Below are positions 15,401 to 27,400 of a DNA stretch of 64,000 bases, in pieces. The notes beneath the pieces were generated by a model. It was not told the DNA's origin, ran no database searches, and was given only the letters and a program-made list of their open reading frames with translations. How positions within the stretch are numbered: position 1 is the stretch's first letter; every line of letters starts with the position of its first letter. A program made the position numbers and the translations under genes. The stretch comes from Arctopsyche grandis (taxonomy: Eukaryota > Arthropoda > Insecta > Trichoptera > Hydropsychidae), in assembly GCF_051622035.1 (NCBI RefSeq), contig NC_135365.1, forward strand, positions 5,874,001 to 5,938,000, read 5' to 3'.

Positions 15401-18400
15401 TAAATACATCATCATCTATTAAGGAGCTTGGTGTAATACTAATTAACAAACTCGATTTCTTTGAACATGTTTCCTTTGTTACTAACAAAGCTTATACATC
15501 TCTTGGATTCCTACTCCGCTCAACAATACCCTTTAATGATCCTTATGTACTTAAATTACTTTATTTTTATGCCTTTGTAAGGTCTCATCTTGAATTTCCC
15601 ATTATTATTAGGTCACCTTTTTATTTATCCCATATTAATTGTATTGAAAAAGTTCAACCTAAATTTATTAAATCCTTACGCTACCGTTTTCCTACCTACG
15701 CCCATAATACTGTTCCCGATATTTTAAAAATCGGGAACGACTTACTGATGTTACATTCTTCTTTAAGCTCATAAAGGGTTTCCTTGATTGTTCTGATTTA
15801 CTGAGTAAGGTTGATTTCAGGATCCCAATTAGGTATTCAAGACAAGGTGCACTCTTTTCACCTTATCCTTTCAATACCAATTCCCAAAAATATTCTTATC
15901 TGCAGCGTGTTTATCGTATGTTTAACGGGGAGCTGAATGAGATTGATCTGTTCGGTGTTTCCTTACATCAATTCAGGACTAACATCAAAAGAATCTTGAC
16001 CGATTGATTAATTTCTTCTTCTTCTATTCTATTTTATAACCTTTTTCCAATATTTTAACACTTTAGCTTATTATTTTCCATGTCATTTGTTTTTCCTTGT
16101 ATTTATCTTTTTCATTTGTTTATCTTTGTAAAAATTTGTAATTGGACTCGGATGTTATATATATTATATATTTACTCTTTGTTTTTTTTTGCATTTCTTC
16201 ATCTTGTTGTCTGTTGATTTTTGAATAAATAAAATAAAATAAATAAAATGTATGATACATCTTAATTGTAACAATATATGATAGAAAAAACTTGGACAGG
16301 AAAAAATCAATAAAAAAATAAATAAATTTATATTAAAAAAAAAATGTTTCATATATTTATAGCACATAAGGAAAATGTGAATCGAAAATAAAAATATATA
16401 ATACATATATATATATACATATATACATATGTCCATATGTTACATATGTATGTATAAAAATAGTTTAAAATTACTACCGAATATTCGAAAAAGAAATTAT
16501 TAATAATGTTATTTTAGATACTTGTTTTCTTTTTTCTTAAGAAACATTATATAAAAGTACTATATCCAATATAATGAAAAAATATGGTGAATGTGTCAGT
16601 TATTTATGACAAAAAATAAATAAACAAAAACGGAATTGAATTGAAATGAAACGAACTTTATTTTGAATGCGACACAAAACGGCAATGATAATTAAATTTT
16701 GAACTTGAAAACTCATTAATAACAAAGCGATCTTTTAAACCCGGAAATACAAAACAAAAAAGGATAAAAAAATTCCATTTTGTTGCCTAATCTATTTTGT
16801 TTGCATTTTTTGACATGCCTGTATGTCAGGGGAGTGCAATTTATTATTTTAACAAATACATACATTACACAATAATATGTACATTTGATGCCAAATTCAA
16901 TTTTAGTTACTTAAAGGTCGTATTTTATTTTTTTAGTAATAGCGACTTCTTTATAATAACAATATATGTATTCTAAAATGATTTGAAGTTAATACTTTCT
17001 GAGGTCTTGAAAGATTAAGCACTTACGGATTAAATTAAAATAATATATGTACGAAATTGATTTCAACGAAGTCTTCAGAATTATATTATAATTAAACATG
17101 GAAAATGTTCATGGAAAACTTGTTTTATATACAAATGGAAAACTCGTATTAGCAGACGGATCTGACATTTAATAAGACCAACAACTAAATATATTAAAAT
17201 CAAACTAATACACAAATACACTTTCAATTTTATTAACATACATATGCATGTAGATATATTTATATAAAATGTATTGTAATATAATGTTATTAAAAAATAA
17301 ATTGTATATTTTAAGAATATTATTACCCAGACAAATGCGGACCGCGAGCCGCAGTTTTTATTCCCTTACTTTTACATATTATAAATAGACCACAAGCGAA
17401 CCTGTCATTTTTAACACATGAAAAACAATAACCTCAGCATGCCAGTTGAAAAAAAATATATAAAAGCATATAACCATGAAACGTCCGATCCACACTAAAA
17501 GAAACTTAATTTTCCTTTTTATTTTACACGCGACTTTTTATTTCATTAATTAGTACCTTCAAATTAGATATTCCGAAAATTTTATAAAATACTAGTTCAC
17601 CTCTATCTACATCAAAGTGGTTCTCACTTTAGCGAAAAGGTTTTATTTTTTATAACAACAACGGTCTCAATGTGTCCACTTTTAGAATTCGTATTTTTTA
17701 AAATTCACATTTCTTAAAATTCGTTTGCTCTACATATTTTATGTTTAAGTAATAAATTTAAAATATTAATATGTTTTATATGATTTCATATTATTTGGGG
17801 GCTTCAGATAATCTAAAATCAAATTCAAACTCCTGCTATTTGGGATTTTTGAGAAATTTTGTTGTCTATAGAAACAAAAAGTTTTTCGACTTAAAATCAA
17901 TTTATTCATCTAAAATTATTACAAAAATTATATGCATCTGCATACAAAAAACTAATTAAAAACACGTAGTCTTAAGTCGCAGATACAGTCTTTTTTTTTT
18001 AGATAATTTTGCCATTTAAAAAACTCTAGTACGCCTGATCAATGCCATACCAAAACTCACCCCCTCGAGTTTTTTCGGTAATATGTATATTTTCCTTGTA
18101 TTGATATGTATATTTCCATACTTGATTGCCAACATGAATAAACCTTTAACAAATACATAAAACACGCCCTTTCACAGCTGGAGTATACCTAGGCATGCCG
18201 TGTCTTAATATCTGTCACCCCTCATTTCGTCTTCTCTAATTATTTAGCTTAAAATGCACCTATTGTCAATGGTTTTAGTCCACGGAACCACTTCACTCTG
18301 ATTGGTTGTGCGTCTTGATCGCATGTATTTATTTTATTAAATATCTCTAGGCACAGCATATACTCCTAAAATTTGTTTTTATGAAATATCTAGACCGATG

Positions 18401-21400
18401 TGGACATAGCACATATCTACATCGGTCACGTCTCTTTTTATATATATTATTATTATTGTAAATTATACAAAACTGAAAGTTTTAGAAGTTATATCTCAAA
18501 CTTTAAAAGATGCAACTTTTTATAAAACTTTTTAATGCTTTTTTTTGTAAATAATTGTTCCCCTTTAAGTTCTGACCGCACTATGCGTCAATCGAACGAC
18601 ACGACACTTCACATCAGTGTGCGACAATATTAGGTAAACTGCACTTGAACGACAGCGATGCGACACTACGCAGTAAATTATGTCAATCATTCGTTCGGTA
18701 CCTCGGAGCAAGACGGACGAAACGAACGCTATTATAGAATCTTTGATATGCGAGGAAGAAGAACAATCGAGAAAAGTCAAAAGATTATGGCTACATGCTA
18801 TTTCAAAGTAACGATATGAAGAAGGAGAATAATTGTCGCAAGGCAACCCGCCTCGACGATACTGCGTCACGTTGCGAACGACACCTTGCGTCAAAATTGG
18901 TCAGAAAGTCAACTTTGTCGCACGGTGTCGTTCTACGTCATGCGACTGTCGCGTAGTGCGTTATGTTTCATACAAACAATATTTGCTCGCGTACTGTTGT
19001 GACGCATAGTGCGGTCAGACCCTTAAGAGTTATTTAAAGGTCTTTAATATTTTCTTTTAAAATGAATATAATAATAAACTAGTACTTATTAGATTTTTTA
19101 GCAAACCGAGTACCACTCTATGTAATATGTAAACTACACTCTCACGTCCAATCGATTATTATAAGGTTAATTGCTTTAGTTCAAGATCAAAGTTTTCACC
19201 AATTGGCTTCGATTAAAATTCTGCGCATATCCAAAACTAGGTGGATAGAATAAAAAAACGAAAACTATGTAATCCGAAATGTTAGAAAAGGTCATGCAAC
19301 ATGCTATTGACACAATAAAACGGTTACGTTTGTAATTATTGTTGTTGTGCAACTTCGTAACGGCTGAGCAAGTCACTGACAACGTTGACCCAGTCCCAGT
19401 CCCAGGTGGCATGTCAAACGATAGTAAAACTGGAAAATTTCCCCAGAACCCGACCCACAGCTTGAGAATGCCTCGCATTGTGATATATACAACATATGTA
19501 TGCAATAGATTTACATTGCATACAGAAAAATGTATCATAATAACGTTTAGCGTGACGAAACTAATAGTATACTTGGTATCAAGATATGGTGATATGTAGT
19601 ATATCTATAGTATCGCTATTATAGTAGATCTATAGTGGCTTGGTGCACACATTCATGCATTGAACTTTGTCTAGCACAGAGCGTCCCAAACGTCAGACCG
19701 ATAAATGCTGAAAATTACAGCAAAGCCCCCTCTTCCCCAGAAGAATGGTTTAATTACTGAAGGACCTTTTTGTTAGAAGACATGGATGTTAAATGAGACT
19801 CGCTGGGCAGTTTAAAATATTTATTACATGGCGGAGAGCCGCAGCGACCTGGTCGCTCGTTAAGCGTCACCCGACAAGACGACCAACTCAACCATTCTTC
19901 AACTCATGCATGCCAACCTTATCATTTATACGTGCATTATTCTAGTATAAAACTTAATCCCACATTACTATTTCCCAGCAGATTAAAAAACCTTCGCTAC
20001 CTTCCCCCCCCCCTCACCCACCCACATGCCATTTTTTGAAATTATAGTAATCGATTATTTTTTAACGTATTCTATCATTTCACCACAATTTTTTTTGAAA
20101 TGACAGTGACATAAAATGAAATGACAGTATATTTAATCATCATTTTTTTTATTTTTCAGGTAAAGCGAAGTCACGCGATATCCTCAAATCTGTAAATGGA
20201 AAATTCTTTTCTGGACAGCTTTCAGCCATTATGGGGCCATCGGGTGCTGGAAAGAGTAGCTTACTGAATGCACTATCAGGATATAGGTGATATTTTATTA
20301 TTAATAAATATTTCTAAATTTAAACTCTGTAAAATACACTAATACGTTTTCTATATAAATGAAAATTTAGATATTTCCGATTCCGGATTCTGGTTTAAGA
20401 TCATTTTATTACCCATTTTCTCACAAATCTGTTTAAAATGTTGCAAATTTATAAATTTAGCCATAAATGTCTTTGTGGATTTTAAATTATATGTATTAAC
20501 TGAATTTCACTGAATTGACCATATACATATACATATGTCTCTATGGATGTTAATTGAAATGTACATATTTACATTGTATAATAATACTTCTATATTCAAT
20601 ATTTCTGGCTAAGGAGGTTCATTGGGGTTACCTGTTAGGCCTTCCTGGTATAAATAAAAATTAATAAATAAATTAAAAAATTATAATGGATCAACTACAT
20701 ATATATGTATGTACATATACTTTATAAATCAACTGTGTATACTACAACACTTTGACGTATTTTCATTTGATAGTCCCTTAAGTTATGGGTTTAAAGCAAT
20801 GCCACTCTAAATCCTACTCACATATTTTAAAATGCTCTTCATTGCAGATCAGCCGGAGTGACGGGCGAATTTCTGGTAGGGGGTCGACCTAGAAACGATC
20901 ACGAGTTCCACAAGTTGTCCTGCTACATAACCCAAGATGATCTGCTACAGCCTCTCATGACCGTCGGCGAACTGATGAACTTGGCAGCGGCCTTGAAACT
21001 TCCGTCATCGTCTAGTGCCGCTTTCAGGAAGTCGACAGTGGACGACATTCTTAGGAATTTAGGACTGGTGGACCAGGAAAACACCAGAACGGAAGCACTG
21101 TCGGGAGGACAGAAGAAGAGGTAAACGCTCTTGCATAATATATTATGCAAACTTGACCATTTTAATTTTAAGAAGCAGTTGGCATTTGATGGCCGAGACG
21201 TGGAAGTGTCAGCTTGGACTTGATCTTTGAAACGGTCGCGTAATGTCAAGGAAAGCTTTCCGTATAACGGAAGAGTTTCTATTCTTTCAAAATGAACAAA
21301 ATTTAAAAAATCGATGCAGTACCAAAAAAAAACTATGAAAATACACCTTAGCACTGAAAATTTCTCTAACATTTCCAACTAGAATTATTTAGAAAGCCGG

Positions 21401-24400
21401 TATAAAATTTGTAGCTAATCCAGACAAACCATAGATAACTACTGACGAGGATTTAAAGTTTAGTAAAGGTGTGTTTAGACTCTCTAATATATCTTACAAC
21501 AATATAAAATAAGCAAAAGAAGTCTATTAATTAATGTGTTTTTCCAAAAGCAGTTCCATCTTCTTCATTGTTGTTAAAATGTAATGCTCACAATCTAAAT
21601 GCCGAGCCACAATCTGAAATAAACAGCAGTTAGGGATTTCCATCGGGAAATTCTACTGTGGTTATAAATTCATAAATTCCGGTGTATACTAGTCTTAATA
21701 AACGTTGACAAATGAATGACGCGGATTAAACGACCCATGTTCAATGCATTTTTTTTTTCAATGGTACCTGGACAGGCTTACCGGGTAGCATTCTTGTTTA
21801 TTTTGTACTTGCTCAAAATACAATGCCTACAATGCCGGCGTTTTTCAGGCTCATGGACTTGTTGGCAAAACGCTGATCAGCGTTGGTATGCATTCAAAGA
21901 GTTAAATAAATACATATTTATAAAAAGGTATTGTATGTATGTATACTTTGAGAGGGAGCATCTACTCTTGAAGCCTTCTTCATCTAAAGATGAATCCCCA
22001 GGCTGTGTACAGACTGTCTCTATAATTATTGCACTGTTGGTCTATAAAAAAAAACGGTCAATACTCGTACTAATATTTGGTTTTCATTGTAAATACATAT
22101 TAGCAAAAAAATATGTATGTATGTATGTCTTTTAAGTAAATATCTGCTATTGTAAAGGGGAAAGCGTTTACGAAAATTTCACTAGGCGTATAATTTTCTT
22201 GCTATTTATAGTTAAAAGAGTCAAAAGCTGAAACATCAACTTTTCCAATGGATTCCTAAGGTTTTTCTTTTATGGTTGTACGTTTCTGGGATATCTACTC
22301 AATAGTTCTGGAACATATACTTGTTGCATCTTATAACACAACTTTAAACCGTTTGAAGGTTGTCAATTGCCCTGGAGCTGGTGAACAATCCTCCCATCTT
22401 CTTCCTAGATGAACCGACAAGTGGATTGGATCAGGTGACGACCACGCACTGCGTCAAATTGTTACGCAATTTGGCCAAACAGGGTAGGACTGTTGTCTGC
22501 ACGATCCATCAGCCGTCTGCATCAATATTTGAACAGTTCGATCAGGTAGCTCACATAAAAATCACACTAGAAATGTGTAGCTGCATATAAATACCCTGAT
22601 TACTATATTGCTATATTATACAATTTCAGGTTTATGTATTAGCTCAAGGTCTGTGCGTGTACCAGGGTGGAACTTCTGCTTTGGTACCGTTCTTGACATC
22701 AGTGGGATTGGCATGTCCTCGTCATCACAATCCTGCTGACTTTGGTGAGATGTTATTTCAATTTAATTTAATTACAACCATTGCAAGTTTCTCCCGTGTC
22801 AATCGTGTTGTCTTCCCTCACTGATTTTCATATAAACTATATATCATATACTTCGGTCTCCGTCACGAACCCGAATGTGAAACGCCCAAAAACGAAAATA
22901 TCGGAAGGCAAAGATCGAAAATCGAAAGATCAAAAAAAAGGGTGCATGGTAAACGGTACATACTCACGTACATACTCACTTAATTTTCGCGAGCAGGATA
23001 CAACAGGAACAAGAGGAACAGGCTTTTCCTCCCGTATTCTGCGCGCGCACATAATACGGGAGGAAAAGCTTGTTCCTCTTGTTCCTGTCGTATCCTGCTC
23101 GCGCAAATTAAGTGAGTATGTATAATATAATAACGAAAGAAAAAAACTTCTATATACACTGTTTGCTACCAATGTTTCCTCTAGGGCCCAGAGTCTAGGC
23201 TAATAGACAGCGCTAAGTCTCTGAGCATTTAGCGCTATTTATTTAAAATTTATTTAATTAATTAATTAATTTTGCTATTGGTGCTTTATATTGACTATAT
23301 GTAGGTTTTATCTTTTTTTTCATATTAAACAATTAAATATAAATATTAAATAAAATATATTTAAAAGGTATTTGAAAAAAATACGACCACGTGCGGATCG
23401 AACACAGGACCGACACATTTCTTTTTTTTTTTTTCATTTAATAACTTAATATGCCATAACCCATGCGATGATATATCATCGGGTACAACACTAGTATATC
23501 TATAGGATCCAATCCAAGAATGGGAGGTGACGAAATGAGACTTGTGACAGTTAAGGCGAAATCATAACGATGTATCCTATATTCGTTATCGATCACTGTC
23601 AATCAAGGATACAATTTTACCGAAAATGGTCCAAAGGGTCGTTTTGGTATAGATCACTGTCAATGTGTCGTTTTAAAAGAACTATCCCACGCACGCATCC
23701 CATGAACGCCACATTTTTTCTATATATTTAAAACTATCTAAAAAAAACAACGTGCCACATCCACCGCTGTCTGATTTCACCCTTAGGGTGAAAAAACACT
23801 GAGTGGTATGTAAATACATACGTGGTACGTGTTTTTTTAGATACTTTTAAACATGCGAAAAAACGCAGCACCCCTAGCCCATATGCATGGTATACGGTAT
23901 TTAAAATCACCCCCTGAAGTGTTTTCGGTGATATTTTATCTTTGTATTTATCCTTGCTTGACAGTGATCGATAATGGTGAATCCCATATGTATTGAAATG
24001 TAGGAGAAACATATGCACTCTGCAAGTGCAACTACCTACATTCGAATTCAGTTTGTGGAACACCCACTGTCACAACGTGGAGCCAAGGACGTGACATACC
24101 ACTCAGTGTGTTTTCGCTCTCGTCAAAGTCATTTCTGATTGGCTGGATAGATCAAAAACGTTTGTGATTGGTTGGTCGTTAAATAATATTATTTTTTACA
24201 AAGCTCTTCTATGTTTCGCTTCGCTCATTGGTCTGACAACATATTTATATTATATTCTACATTCTTCCGATCATTTTGAAACTTTGCCATTTTGCGCGAT
24301 TTGGTCAACAATAGATATTCAAATCAATTCCGCCAGTAAGGTGGTGAAAAATAATCGTAATAGACACGTTTATGAAATGCTAGAATCTTTACCATCTTGA

Positions 24401-27400
24401 CGTCTTACTTACCGTTCAGTGTGTTTTCGACCTTAAAGTCATCATTTATGGACAGAACTACCTTAAATACTAATTGTCCGTTGGGCCACTTAATATGCTA
24501 ATGCTATATTTTTTCAGTCATTGAAGTGACAGAGAGTCAGAGCAACATCGACACGCTCTCGAATCTCACTCAGAACGGAAAATCATTTCAGACTGATGAA
24601 ATTGTCAAAATAACCAACATTGTCACCAACATGGAGTTGCAGGTGAAGAAATCCGAAGTTCAAAGTCCTCTAGAAAATGTTACGTTTCAAAGAAGAAACT
24701 CGAGCACTTCGGTAATATCGCAAATATCCAACATAAGTTCCACAATGGCGTGGCTTAAGATGCGAAGATTGTCGACGGATTCGAATATCGAATATGCAAC
24801 TTCTGGATTCGTCCAATTTAGAGTATTGCTGCTGCGAATGTTGCTGCAAATAAGAAGAAACACCTTAGGTTACTATGCCAATTTTATAATATAAATTCTC
24901 ACTCGTGGAGTAAGGTCGTCAACTAGAGATTTGAGTCCAATCCAATTCAAGAACATGCGTTCTACTGTACTTTGGCCTACATATACTTAAATGTCTTGTA
25001 CCTGCCTCATAGTATTAAATTGAAATCATATATTTTTTTCAGGAATTCAAATACAAACCGTTCACCACATCCTGTGCGGACTTTTGATAGGACTTTGCTT
25101 CTACGGAACGGCAAATGACGGAGTCCAAATGTTCAACCACTTGAAGTTCTGCATAGGAGTCACCATATTCTTCGCATATACCCAAATAATGGTTCCAGTT
25201 CTAGTGTGTAAGACAAAATCACACCCAAATTCAATATATTGAAAGCATACGGTTGGAGCTCAGTGGAAACCACTTTACTTTTACTTTACAGACCCTCAAG
25301 AGGTGAAACTCGTCAAGAAAGAGTACTTCAATAGATGGTACGGACTTGCTCCATACTACGCCGCCTTAACAGTGTCTAAATTGCCTTTGCAAGTTTTTCT
25401 CAACGTTATATTTTGCTCGTTGGTCTACTTCATGGCAGGACTGCCAGTAGAACTCTTCAGATTTTTACTGTTCTGCTTGGTCGGCAATGTGGTGTCCCTC
25501 GCTGGAGAAGGATTGGGATTAGCCATCGGATCACACTTCAGCGTTACGGTATGCAGATTTTCAAGTTTTACACTTTTTTTTCTCATTAATGAAGGTAATG
25601 AGGGGTGATATGGTCAGACAATGGATGTCATTTATTCATGACTTTATTCGTCAAATGGTGGGGAGGAAATGATGTGGAACCTATCAATATGATTGGCGAA
25701 TGTCGCAGAGTCCTTGCAAAGATTTTGTTGAAAGGTAACCAACCCAGTTACCCAACATAACACGTTAACCAACTAAGCCCAGTGGTTAACGTGTTATGCT
25801 TTTTACTGAGGGGTCATAGGTTCAATCCACGACTCGGTGTCGCTGGCCAGACCTTGGATATATGTGACTCCAAGTCGATCTCTTCGTATCAGAGTTTGCC
25901 GATTTATCTAATTTCATTGTTCAAAATAAGCATCTCGGATTTGTTGATTATTATAAATATGTTACCCACCTACATACATACTCTAAATTTATTTGTCGCA
26001 AAAATTTGCTGTGTATCGAATATGATGCTACTCCGTGAAAATTACTGAAAAATATATACTGGTCCGCGAACTGAAAAAGCTTGAGTAGCACTGCTTTACA
26101 CATAATATCACTCGCAAATGCCAGAGTAGCGGGTAAACTAAAGCTGGCGACCACGGTACCACGGCAAATAAGCGACTGCCCGAAACTGAAATACAAACCG
26201 GTTCGACTCACTGCGTAGGGGGCGGGATAAGCAAAATTTATTCTATCTTGGTTAGGTCATGTGTGTGGGGCAATGCCCCAGTTGTCCTTAAAGACGAGCC
26301 GCCATTGGGTTTACCTGTAATAAAATAAAATAAATAGTGTAACTACAATGATCCAAGACCACTTTCATGCACGGTTCGGTAATTACTCCGCAAAATGCGA
26401 TCTCGCGCGTCACTAAAATCTTGATCACGGAACATCTGGCACCCAAAAACTCTATCAATCGAAAGCCACATTGTATTCGAGTGCCATATGTACCGTGATC
26501 GAGATGTTAGTGAATTGCGCGAGAAAGATTTTTGCGGAATAATCCGTTTACCTTCATACACATACGTATCTAATTACTATTGAAAATATGTATGTGACAT
26601 TACATGCATGATATTGAAATACCTCTGATTGGAGTTATTTAGTTTAATTGATAATTATGCCCTTATATGTACAAGATTTACATATCAGCCAGCAGTTTGG
26701 CTTAATGGCAGTGTATATGTACATATATTTAGCACCACTGAGGTCGAAGGTTCGAGTCCTCGTCAAACTGCTGGTTATGTTTAGGGGTTTTGTGACTCCA
26801 AATCGATCGTTTCTCTATCAGAGTTTGCCAATTTTATCTGATCATTGTTGAAACGGTTCCTGAAAATTGGTATTAAATCATTTCCTATTGTCACAAAATC
26901 TGTGTGTATAATTGTAAAAATTATGCAGAGTAATCTGAAATCTATAGATATATCTATAATTTCGTGTTTATTATGTGTATAAAAATTGTAATAATAATTA
27001 TACACAAAAATCTAAAAATAATCCATAGATGTCTCTATGATTATTATTTCTGTACTGATTAATTGTTATATGCTATGTATTCTGATTGTATATGTATTAT
27101 TGTATTTCTGACCGTTATCGTACACTCGTCGCATTGGAGAGATCTGTAATGACGAGTGTATATTGATTGTAACAATAAAATAAAATACAATGTACATATG
27201 TGGTTGAGTTTGTAATTATTGTTATTGAGATGTATTTATTCGTTTCAGAACGGATGTGCAATGGGACCACTTGCAATTGCTCCATTCCTCGGCTTGGCAA
27301 TATACGGCTTTGACTTTGCAAAGAGTATACCGTGGATGATGAACCTTCTGATGAAAGTGTCGTTTGTCAGGTGTGGAGTAGTAGCTTTGGTGCTGACCGT

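Noticed and set aside
25771-25925. tRNA-like A and B boxes in several places
   Set aside because: All are followed by the same SINE body, so they are SINE copies rather than functional tRNA genes.
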